A DNA stretch of 64,000 bases, taken from Spirodela intermedia. Its lineage: Eukaryota > Streptophyta > Magnoliopsida > Alismatales > Araceae. The stretch covers positions 5,554,001 to 5,618,000 of the forward strand of contig LR746273.1 of NCBI GenBank assembly GCA_902729315.2, read 5' to 3'. Position 1 is the stretch's first letter. The number at the start of each line of letters is the position of its first letter. The notes under the pieces were generated by a model. It searched no databases. It saw only the letters and a list, made by a program, of their open reading frames with translations, and was not told the DNA's origin. The translations under genes and the position numbers were made by a program. Below, in pieces: positions 23,901 to 34,137 of the stretch.

Positions 23901-26900
23901 AATGCAGGAGGCTCAGAAGAAAAATCAAGATGACAAACCAATTAGGAAAACCTTTCTGATGTTTGACTAAAAGGTTGGTGAACAGTCACGCTATCAGCTT
24001 AGTAGTTGCATGTATGATGCTACAAAAAGATAAGAAACAAATAAACCACCAAAACGCCTTCACCATGACCTCTGAGAAGACGTCCAGTGGCACTGGCAAG
24101 AATTGCATTAATTTTGTATCACGAGGGTAAAAATAAAAAAAAGAACATACTGATCAAAGAAGCAACCGAAGACCATTTTGCTGTAGTATTTTTATATAAC
24201 TACTAAATCTTGTGCTATCAAGGAAACCATTTTGGTACTGAATACCTAAAGAAAAAATTTTAATATAAAAAATAATAATTAATACCATTTTCTCTACACA
24301 GCTGCCATTTGTCACGTTGCAACGGCCTCCACCTGAAATTTTAACCTACAACGAATAGTTTGGCAAATGATGCAATTGTAGATGTCAGAATATTCCGCGG
24401 ATCGTCATATTGAAAGAAAGCAGATTGCATTCACTATATTTGATTTTATTAAAAAAATAACAACATTAATAACAATGTTTCGAAAAATAAATTAGCAAGA
24501 GTTCGCATAAAAAATGTGCCAGAAACACAGACAATTGCAAGTTTAATTTGGGAATGATCTTCTTCTAACTTATTTCGCATGACTTTGATGTCCAGGATAA
24601 TAGAATTGAAAAGACTCCATGGAGATTCAAGAGCCAGTTAGTTACCATTTCTAGATAATAACATTAACATATCTTTCTGAAATGTATCATGTTGGAAGCA
24701 TTTCATGCAGCATGTTCAATACACTTTCTAATAATAACCCTGATATTCAACATGCATCTATTTACACGGTGTAAGCATGGATATATAGTACAAATTAAAG
24801 ACAAGTATAATACGACATATCAGGATTAAGCTAGCTTTTACATCCTCGTGCACTGAATAGCATTAACTTACAAGGGATGGTAGTAGAAAATGTAATAAAA
24901 CAGAATTCAAAAGGCTCCCGTTGCTTTACACAATTGTGAGAAGTAAACATAACTGAAAATTTTTACCAGGTTGTACTAATAATATAGGCTTACCATATTA
25001 TTAATATATCAAAATCCAAGAAACTGTGATCATACTTGCGTGAGGAAGAGCACAGTAAGAGTCATATGGATGTTCCAATAATCCTCAACTTTATGAGAAC
25101 CATTAGACGATTGTTTTTTCCATAAAAGATGGTTGAAAAATCCTTGTTGCAAGTTATGATTGACTCTAGGACAAGAAGGCTAAAACGAGGCATGTCAACA
25201 GAACAAACAGCACTCTCTGGGTTGGCTCTACGAAATGTACATGAAGCACGTAAACAAGTTACATTGATTCAGAAGGGCATTTTTTCTTGCACAGTGTTGG
25301 AAGTTCTAGGTCGTAGAGAAATAGTGTAATAAGTTGAGGGTGTTTTTGGAAAATTGTCTAGGGTTTCTCCCTATCTTAAGGGGTGTAATAGTTGAATGGA
25401 ATTGAGGTGGTTTCTGCCGTTATCCCCTCTATCCTCCGTGACAGAGGTTTCTCTCAGTTTTCTACACAGAGCATTTCAATAATGATGGAAATCAACCAAG
25501 TGATCATCTTATGACAGAGAATAAGAAAATTGTAAAAAATAAATATCACGATAGGTCAAATGCATTGCAATAAAGATGTAGGAATTTAAAAGAAAATGTA
25601 AATGCATCTCATAATCAGGCATATTACCACAACCGAACTAGTTCAAATTTAAAAGAGGATGTGAAACATATAACTTACCTTGGATAAAGGCTTTCCCTTC
25701 TCGATAACAAGAACGTCCAGAGAGGGAGCAACATGTTTTGATCTAATTGCAGCATATACTCCAGCAGCACCACCTCCAACAATAACCAACAGTTGCTCAC
25801 TCGTCTGTTAAAGACCATATATTTTTTCAGGAAAGAAGATAATCAGAACATTATAACAAAAAGTAGCAACAACTATTCTAAACAGAAAAACTAGAGCGCA
25901 ACTCATTCCTACCCATCAAGCGGGCTCCTCTTTTCATTCATTAGTTTATTAGAATTTAAGACGATTGGTTGCCAATATTAAACATTTTAATAATTTTAGA
26001 ATGTTCGCCCACAAACAAAACGTATGATTTAAGATATATTTCTGTAAATGCAAGAAATTTTGCAATTTTCACTGTGTCTTTGTAAGGAGTGGAAGACCAG
26101 AATCCAATTGATTAAAAGGTAAAGGGTAAAAAATGCAAACCACAGAGCGGCAAAGCAGATCTTTTTGTGTAATAATAGCTGATCCTCGGATCCGCCAAGA
26201 TGGGGAATCAGAAGAGGCAATTTTCAGCTTATCTGATACCATTGCAGAAAATCCAGCCAATCGCAGATTTAGTGCAGATATTACTCTCTTTGGTACGAAC
26301 CAATGTAATCACTCATGAATATGATGTTAATGGGGAGATACTTCACGCGAGGATGATAAATATGCCATGAAATAATTTTCTATCTCCTGCTTGACTTTAT
26401 CCAATAATGAAACCACAAAATGGTGGCAGAAACAACTTCCAACAGAGACATACTACATCACTCTTACTGGAGCTGAACGATATCTCCAAATTAAGTAATA
26501 GAATCCTATTCAGACTAGTGAGTAAACTTCAAACTACATTGATGACCCACATCTTACTGATATCTAGCCGATGGCTTTCTTGAGCACCAAAAGAAGACAA
26601 AGCTCTCTTTGATGTTATGCCCGTACTTTTTAAGCTAGTCATATGAGTGTAGGCACTTAGCAGGAACACATTAGGGAAAAAATAATTTCTGATAATTGAA
26701 ATGAAAGAAATTAACATAGGACAAATGAATTTTCTGCCGTCTGCACCATGCCTCGAGCCCCAAAGAACAGAAGTCTTTTGATGGTAGATGCCGTGAATGC
26801 AGCATCATCCTCAATTTCATTCTTGCCCTTGGGTCTGGACATTAGTCACATCGGAAGTTCTAGGCTACAGATGAATCCTTTACACCTATATCACCTACAA

Positions 26901-27853
26901 ACAAACATGAACTTCTTCTCCTATAACAGTTATTCTTCGTAGACACATTATAATTCTTTGCAATTATTGAGGGAGGAAAGCAGCGACTTGAGACCTCAGG
27001 ATTTGTTGAATAAATTCATACAGGTACATTGATCCTTATCTTCTTCATCTATTCAATATGTCTACATACATCTTCACTGGAAGGTTCCCTTCACAAAGTG
27101 ATTTTACCAGGTGTTCTCAGTTACAAAAGTATCCTACGTGAAGATTCCCACTACTACCTCTTAACGAAAAATATACACCAAAATGAGAGTCATCCATCTC
27201 AGTCCAATGAACTCGACCCTCAAGCATCGGAAAAAAAAATTCCAGCAAAAAATTCAATATATTATATTCTCCTTACTGAGCTAGGAAATTCAAGCTATAA
27301 TATTGGTGGAGGTGTGTCAATAATCATGAAGCTTGGAAGAGATTGTAAGGACAATTAAACAAGGGCGTATGCCCCAGAAATTGCAATCGCTTTACAACTT
27401 TGACTTTACATCATGTTCTAGTTTGGAGTTTCTTTCATCATAGTCTCGTCTTTATTCAACTAGCACAGTATGATAAGTGACCAACAGTTACGGGGAATTC
27501 TATCGCTTCATTATTAGAGAAAATCAGGCCGCCTCCACACCCTTTTTTGGTCATTTCCGCCGCTTATACACCAGGATCCACTCGGTCATTGAGAATAAAT
27601 TAGAACTCACTCTTCTCTTTGCTTAGTTACTCAACAATGAAGGATAGACGACATTGAGAAGTAAAGGGGCCATCCTTACCCGACGAACGCAATCTTTGCT
27701 CGAGAAGCACCTTATACTTCCACCGCCACCGCCCCCAAGACGATGACTGTGGTGCCGACGGAGATGCCCGCCGCAGCTTCTCCTCCACCAGCCTGCGGAG
27801 CCCAAGGACGTTCCGAAATGGAGGCCAATGCTGGACGCGGCCGTGCTCCTCAT
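17965..27853 (-). CDS. HI0933/YhiN-type FAD/NAD(P)-binding oxidoreductase, organelle-targeted
   Basis: This is a flavoprotein of the HI0933-like (BaiN/YhiN) family; its biochemical role in plants is not settled. Sixteen exons (5' to 3' on minus): 27853-27680, 25804-25679, 24345-24286, 23243-23130, 23017-22930, 21353-21208, 21131-21030, 20190-20119, 20051-19952, 19607-19525, 19066-18989, 18901-18803, 18727-18677, 18589-18533, 18440-18399, 18042-17965; all GT-AG, total 489 residues. Exon 1 encodes an Arg/Ser-rich leader (58 codons, ending [12 protein letters not shown]), probably a mitochondrial or plastid transit peptide. Exon 2 holds the dinucleotide motif [14 protein letters not shown] (Gly68-Gly73), exon 3 the family signature [13 protein letters not shown], and exons 6-7 LLIATGSS and the following strand. 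The C-terminal end has [16 protein letters not shown] and [10 protein letters not shown], which complete the FAD site. All hallmark motifs are intact. It shares a divergent promoter region with the DUF569 gene. Confidence 0.92.
25285..25475 (+). mobile_element. Possible short LTR fragment in oxidoreductase intron 2
   Basis: A stretch starting TGTTGGAAGTTCTAGG (about 25294) contains CTATCTTAAGGGGTGTAATAG, one base too long to be called a single word but reading like an LTR TATA/R region, and ends near TTTTCTACACA. Its length of about 180 bases would suit a TRIM-type or solo LTR. I could not confirm ends or target duplication. Confidence 0.2.
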
Positions 27854-28833
27854 TCATTCGGCTCCTCGCCCCTTCCAGCCGCCGGTAGCAGACGGTGCCC
27901 CTCGTTCGACGGCGGTAAGCCCCAGCGCCGCCGCTCTGCACTGAACCGTGTCTAACGGGACCTCCAACAAAACCGTTGTGGCAGCGATGACGTTTGTCGC
28001 TTAAGCTCCAAAAGTTTTGTTCAGAAATTCCCACAAAATCATACAATATCAAAAAACCCTCCCTCTATCTACCTAATTCCGGAATGTCCATTAAGTCCTT
28101 CGACTTAGTCACGACCACGTCCCCAATCGTGACTTAGTCACGACCAAGTCCCCAATCGTGACTTAGTCACGACCAAGTCCCCAATCGTGACTTTGTCACG
28201 ACCAAGTCCCCAATCGTGACTTAGTCGCGACAATATTATTATTACCCTTAATATTTTCCAAAATTTGAAAAATTACATTTCCTGTTTGATAAGGCCCACA
28301 AATACATTAAATATCGTCCATCTATCCGCGTTCGGATTGGTCCCTCCTCCGCCCACCCCCAAAATGTTATTATTTTACCCTTAATGTTTTAAAAAATTAG
28401 AAAAATACGCTTTCTTTTGACCCGCCGCAGTTGATGACCAGTCTGTCGCCTCTACACACACGCAGTTTCTCTCTCCGACGTGGAATTTACTTTACCTCAT
28501 TTTTAGTCATTTTCAATACCAAGTCAACCTGTCCGCTTCTGTAGAATAGTCAAAGTCAACCTCCTCCCCTCTTTCCTACTGCCCGGTGTCTCGTCTCTTC
28601 CCCCCCCCAATCATCTGTTCTTCCTCTCGATCCCCCTCCACAGCTTCGGCATCGGAGATTCCTCAACGGACGCTTCGTCTTCCTCCGGTCGACCTCCCCC
28701 TGAGGTCTCCAGATCGGAGATCCCTCCGTCGTCCAGCATTCTTCGACCGGTCAACGTCCACCGGCGGCGAGGTTTCCCCCTCTTTCTCTTCCCCTCTCTT
28801 CCTCTCTCCAGATCCGCCGCCGTCGCCGGGAGA
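27854..28833. promoter_or_regulatory. Divergent promoter region, oxidoreductase (-) / DUF569 gene (+)
   Basis: This 980-base region separates two divergent start codons. It contains the 29-bp tandem repeat at 28102-28231, two related AT-rich blocks (28231-28278 and 28364-28410, both with TTATTATT-ACCCTTAAT-TTTT), and GTCAAC/GTCAAAGTCAAC words at about 28522-28560 that match W-box cores (TTGAC) on the minus strand. The 28570-28833 stretch is pyrimidine-rich and probably the DUF569 leader. Confidence 0.5.
28102..28231. repeat. 29-bp tandem repeat with internal palindrome, about 4.5 copies
   Basis: Units at 28102-28130, 28131-28159, 28160-28188 and 28189-28217, plus a partial 28218-28231. Each unit carries GACTTAGTCACGACCAAGTC followed by CCCAATCGT. 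Across junctions it forms GTGACTTAGTCAC, an odd-length inverted repeat (GTGAC-TTA-GTCAC). Units differ by one base or none, so expansion is recent. It lies 250-380 bases upstream of the oxidoreductase ATG. Confidence 0.95.
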
Positions 28834-29655
28834 ATGGATCTGTTCAGGTATGGCGAGACGGTGAAGCTGCGGAGCTGGCACGGGTTGTACCTGACGGCGG
28901 CGGAGGACGGGAAATCGGTGACCCAGGAGAAGGATGTCAAGCAGCGCTCCGTCTGGACTGTCGAGTTCGTGGAGCACGGCGGCCGCTCCGCCATCCGCCT
29001 CAAGAGTAGTAGTCGCGGCAGCTACCTCGCCGCCTCCAACGAGCCCTTCCTCCTCGGCTGGACGGGCCGCAAGGTGCTGCTGACACCCCAAGATCGCCGG
29101 CCGGACTCGTCGGTGGTGTGGTTCCCCCTCCGCTCCGACAGGAAAGTGGCCCTCGAGACCCCGTACGGTCGTTCCCTTCGCGCCAATTTCAGCCTCCCTC
29201 CATGGAGCAGCTCCGTCACCCACGACCAACCCCAGCTAGGCTTCTCCCGGGACTGGATCCTCTGGGATGTCGAGGTGGTGGATCCAGCAGATCCCACGAC
29301 CCCCTTGTTGAGCCCTGATGACAGCACCATAGAAACCTCAGTTCATCCGTCCCACGGATCTTCTTCTTCTTCCTCAGATGGTTCCCGGCCGCAGCCGACT
29401 CCCCGCGAGAGAACCGTAGCCTACAGCGTAGTAGACAACCTCAACGAGAAAGACGTCTGCGTCTCTGAGATTCAATTCAAGGGCAAGAGCTTGGAGGAGC
29501 TAACGGCCGCTCTGAGAGCGGCGGCGGCGGCCCCAGACGCTGTCATCTGCTCCCGGCATCCCACGAACGGCAAGCTGTATCCCCTACGCCTGCGGCTCGC
29601 ACCGGGGGACCAGAAGGTGGAGGTCGTATTGGTCAGGGCCTCGCCTACAGGTTAG
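28834..29655 (+). CDS. DUF569 (fascin-like beta-trefoil) domain protein
   Basis: This is a plant family of unknown function whose first domain resembles the actin-crosslinking fascin beta-trefoil. One exon encodes 273 residues. It starts MDLFRYGETVKLRSWHGLYL, the typical DUF569 opening, and the trefoil runs to about residue 145 (SFSRDWILWDVEV-like end: GFSRDWILWDVEVVDP). A Ser/Pro-rich linker (residues about 150-190) leads to a second compact domain (TVAYSVVDNLNEKDVCVSEI ... GKLYPLRLRL) seen in many longer members of the family. The start is the first ATG after a pyrimidine-rich leader. Two copies of the trefoil are common in relatives; here only one is present. Confidence 0.88.
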   Translation: MDLFRYGETVKLRSWHGLYLTAAEDGKSVTQEKDVKQRSVWTVEFVEHGGRSAIRLKSSSRGSYLAASNEPFLLGWTGRKVLLTPQDRRPDSSVVWFPLRSDRKVALETPYGRSLRANFSLPPWSSSVTHDQPQLGFSRDWILWDVEVVDPADPTTPLLSPDDSTIETSVHPSHGSSSSSSDGSRPQPTPRERTVAYSVVDNLNEKDVCVSEIQFKGKSLEELTAALRAAAAAPDAVICSRHPTNGKLYPLRLRLAPGDQKVEVVLVRASPTG

Positions 29656-31040
29656 CCCTTCTTTCCTTCGATGAAATGACTCAACCCAAGCTATCTGAAG
29701 TCTACTTTGCTGTGGACTTCTTTCTCGCCAACAAGAGGAAGTATCCTGTGGCTTCCATAAAAAAAACATTGGTAAATTTCTTCTGGAAATATTTTTTAAA
29801 AAGTCAAAGACTTAAATCAAGTCAACTTCCACTTAGAATCCCAGTTTGACCAGCCATCCAAATCCCCCAAAGTGTGTAGATATTAATAAATATATTTTAG
29901 AAAAATAAAAAATGCCCCGATATAGAAATGGCATGGAATGGTCAAAATTGACCCCACTATTAATAATCTGCCACGTCAAGTCAACGGGTGATAAGTCAAA
30001 ACTGACCTACTTTAAGCATGTTTGACCCCTTTTTTCTATGGCCTCTTTTGTTGAATGACCTCTCCTACATTACAATGGCAAGGGATCTCATGCTCTGAGG
30101 GGCTTCCTCATTGTGGGCTCTTGTGAACCACCACCACCCTGTTGAACTGGTTGAGTTTCCTTGTTTACTTTGTCTGTATTCCTTTCCTTCTTTAGCAATC
30201 TAAATAAGTCATTGATTGAGCTAGAAACAGATGACGATCTTTTGGTATTCTAGTTCCATGTGTAGCTTAATGTATTTGTTCAATTTACCATTAGCAACAA
30301 CTTAACATATACAATATTTTTGCCACAATTTAAATTTTTTATGTTATTTGAATATATTTAAGTTACGCTAATTTATTTATTTTAAAAATAATAAGATATC
30401 ACTAGATATTCAGCTCCTCATAAAAAATTTATCCCATGAAAAAAGGAGTTAGTATTAATGGAAATTATGCACATATAGAGCTCTGCTCAATTCACCATTA
30501 ATAAGTCTATGTCATTGGAAAATAATTAATTAAAGGTATTTATTTTAATATATATATATATATTAATAATATATCACCATATATACATAATTAGTTTGCC
30601 TATTCAATGTCACTATATACAAAGACAGTTTACAAGAACATGGTACACCGTGCTATTAGAGCAAACTTGGGTACAAACCAAGACCCTGTTCTTAATCTGA
30701 TTTAGTGACCTTCTACCCACTTTCATGTTTGTCCTATTTTTTTTGTAAATAATAATAAAAATATTATAATATTCGTATACAAAATTCATTTTATTTAGAA
30801 GCGTATAGATGTATGCGGAAAGTTAGAATCAGAGAAGAGTTTAGAAAACGCTAATATACATATAAACGCGCACAAATGCGGCTCTATATACGATATATAT
30901 ACATATTATCACATCATATATACACATATACAGTATTCATGCATGCATATATATACATATATATGCAGACCACAGATTATAAATACAGATACATACGTAT
31001 GATGAAGAGGGCGCCATTTTCGAGGGGTAGAAACGCCGAT
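29656..31040. other. Intergenic DUF569 / SUVR5, with TTGAC cluster
   Basis: Between 29802 and 30028 there are about nine GTCAA/TTGAC words (29802, 29821, 29944 and others), including the palindromic GGTCAAAATTGACC at 29940-29953. These are W-box cores, or chance in AT-rich DNA. Beyond 30280 the sequence is strongly AT-rich, with (TA)n near 30549-30563 and ATATAC-type simple sequence at 30880-30970. No gene is seen. Confidence 0.45.
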
Positions 31041-31392
31041 CAAGCCTTTGCGGTTAGATTTCCCAGAGAATTAGGGTTGCTGTTGCGCCCCTCCCCCCGA
31101 GTACCGTCGCATTGAATCTGATTCATTGAAGGCACTCAGCGCGGCGATAATTGTAGTTAAATTGATAGTTTCCAGGATCGATCCAGTTGCCCTCGTCACG
31201 GCGGCAGACTGTGACAACTCTCTACGTAGGTAATGACCAGGCGGGGTGGGGGGCATCGGGAACTGGCCGCGTTGAAAACCCTTAATTGTTAAAGGGGGCG
31301 GAGGGAAAGAGGAGTCTCGGCCGTGCCGAGTCGACTGGAGGATCGCAGGTTCGGTTGGGGGAGGGAGAGTCTGCGGCAACTGAACCAGGGAG
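31041..31392 (+). other. SUVR5: Probable noncoding first exon of SUVR5
   Basis: The SUVR5 coding region begins just after a good acceptor (ACAG at 34109-34112), so its leader must start further upstream. A GC-richer stretch here ends in an ideal donor AG|GTAAGT at 31392/31393, and a reversed telo-box (TTAGGGTT) lies at 31072-31079. This would give a 5' UTR exon and a 2.7-kb first intron (31393-34112). The 5' limit is a guess. Confidence 0.4.
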
Positions 31393-34119
31393 GTAAGTAC
31401 GCCCACACACCTTCTCTACACGGTTGTTGGCCCCCGCGTTTTCCATTTCGCACTTCATACAACTGTCGTAGCGACGAGGATGGCAGTGATGACAGCGGGC
31501 GACGGTGCTATACATCGATTCCCTCTCCACTGCGGAAGGGTCTTTGTGCTCGTAGCGGTCTCTATGTTTGAAGGATATGGGTTATTTTCTCCGCGTCTCG
31601 GGGGAGAGGAGACACGGCTTCGTGCTTTTTGTGGGAGTAGGGAGCGTGCGTGTTGCCTTGGCTTTGGGCCTGTATTCGGCGGATTGCGGGTAGGCGTGTG
31701 TTGTGCCCAGTTCGGAGGATGGAGGAAGAGGGTAGAGGGTCGTTGAGGCGGAAAGTTGGTTCTACGAAAGTGAGAGAAAATGGTTGATTTTGGTGAGACT
31801 CAGACTTTTACGTTCTCCTTGGTAGGTCGTCCCTTAGTTCAGGGCCAGTAGATTTCGGATTTTTCTCGCCCGGCACATTTAGAGCTGAGTCCAAAACCGT
31901 CCTCTGTGGTCGGTACATGCCTTTTCGCGTTATTATGTCTCGAGGTATCATGGATGTCTGTCTGTAATAATATATTTTTTTCATGCCTCTAGTGTGGGGT
32001 TTTCTGCATGCCTAAAGTTTTGAACAATGAATCTTCTGTGAATGCATCTGAATCTGGTTGGAAATTTTCTTTTTAGAGGGTCTATTTTCTCTGACAATAT
32101 AATTTCACTTGTCTGTGTCCTGGATTAAATTTTAGTGATGGCGATTTTGTCGATTTCTTGTTGAATACTAAACATGCAGAAATTTAGTAGGTTAACGATT
32201 TAGTTTGCAGAAATTTATTAGGTTAACGATGAACTATAGTTTGCGTTCGTGTTCTTTGTGTCAAACAGTAGTATCATGAACACTTTCTGATGTATCAGGT
32301 ATTATCTACCCGCATTCATACTTAACGTACGAATGAAAGCTGTCCATATTTGTTGGAATCTTGTGATAGTATCTGGGGCCTTATACATGGCAAGTCTTTC
32401 AGAGTTGCTTGGTTTAAACAGAAGCTTTGTTTCAGTAGTGGACCCACTACCGAAACATTAATGAAATTATTTAAAACATTAATGGTATAAAGCTTGGTTT
32501 AGATCATTAATGTAATATTTTAACTGAAATTTTCCGTCTTTTTTTTTAATTGACCTTATCCTGGTTGTAAGATTGGATCAGTATGAGTGAAGTTCCCTTT
32601 TGAATCAAGTAATACATATAGAGCTTGTATTTATGCCATTTTAGACCAAGTTTGCCTCCCCATGCTGGGAGTAGGTTGACTGATCTGATTCTGCAGTGAA
32701 TCGGCTAACAGACATAGTTATTAGCCTAAACTAGTTGGGACTCTGGGCTTATCGTCCAAGTCTTTGAGATTCAGTTCAAGGGCCAACTTGAACCTTGCCA
32801 AGAAAGCTTGATCTGTGTCCTTGCTGGTCACGGAAGAAAGCATGAGATTGCTGCCACCATTAGACACTGGTGTGCCGCTGTGTCCCCTGCTGTCTCATTT
32901 ACATCGAAGAAAAAGAGCAAGATTGCCTGCAACTACTGCACTGTTTTTGTGCCACTTGCTTTATGCTCCCATTGCCTGATTTCTTGATGAGGGTGACTTG
33001 AATTGGGAATTTGTTTGGATGAAAGGAATGGCTGTCTGTGACCGGATTTTAATGATGGTTATGTAGAATCTTATTTTTCTTGTCAATGTATCCCTGTTTC
33101 ATTTTAAAATATTTACTCTCCGTTTACATGTGTTTATTAAAAAACTATTGGAAGAGTTAATCTGAATCATGTGACTCACTGTGGGATGAATTCTATTTGA
33201 TCCAACTCGTGTTTTGGTTTTACTTAGTCGGATGAGTCAGTAACCCTAGCTCCACTATGCTTTGAAAAATGACTAAAAGTGGTGTGCAAGCATGACGTCT
33301 GTAACTTTGCACGAGTTATGTTTAATGCACAATCTGTAGGAAAAAGATTGGAGAGGCTGATGTCAGAAGGGTTGTGTTCAAGTTAACAAGATCTGTTTCA
33401 CTTTGTTGGGAGGACAAGAGAAGAGGATTCTGCAAATTCTTTCCAGTGTAGTGTTTTGAGTATGATCAAGGTTCTTCCGTGCAGCATATCTGTGCATGAA
33501 AGTTTATATCTATGCTATCTCAGAAAAAACCTATCTGTGTCAAGAGCAGTAGCAAAGAAAGTGAAAATAAATTTCTTCCTTAACCCTGTGCGTCCGAAAC
33601 CTGATTCACTGCTCTCAAGAATGGTGGAGATCTGCATGTGGGAAATATTGTAGTTTGGATTAAACTCTTTGAGAGATTTGATTGGGTTTTATTGGATTAT
33701 ACTTGAAATTCAAATGTCAAGTATAGTTAGGGTGGAAGGGAAAAAAATGATATATGAGATTCGCACCATGTTGGTTGGCATTTGTAACTGGGTGCGCATG
33801 CACAATTTTCTGAAAATTTTCTTTTATCCCTTACATATTTATTTGAAGTATGCATTTTGGGGCATTTCGATTCGTGTTAGAACATTTTATTGTACATATC
33901 GCATATTCTGATTTGTCTGTGTTTCTAATTTTTGAATCCATGTACCTTAAGTTTTCTTATCATAATAAAAGCAGGTTATATTATTTACTCAAGTGTTTAC
34001 TGTTAATATATATCCTCACCCTAAAAAAAACCCATTGATGATATTTCCCTTTTGTGCATTGATTATGGTCCACTTTAGTGATGAGCTCGAGTATGGATCT
34101 AACTTTTGACAGAATTCAG

Positions 34120-34137
34120 ATGCAGAGAAAAGGGTAA
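34120..34137 (+). promoter_or_regulatory. Five-codon uORF overlapping the SUVR5 start (TAATG)
   Basis: ATG at 34120 encodes MQRKG and stops at TAA 34135-34137; the last A of that stop is the first base of the SUVR5 ATG (34137-34139). It lies in the same exon as the start, 8 bases after the acceptor, so any spliced leader using this acceptor contains it. Confidence 0.75.

Noticed and set aside
27029-27358. 109-codon plus-strand ORF in oxidoreductase intron 1
   Set aside because: No recognisable motif, AT-driven composition, and antisense to a confident intron.
28663-29229. 188-codon minus-strand ORF over the DUF569 gene
   Set aside because: Antisense shadow of a well-supported coding exon.
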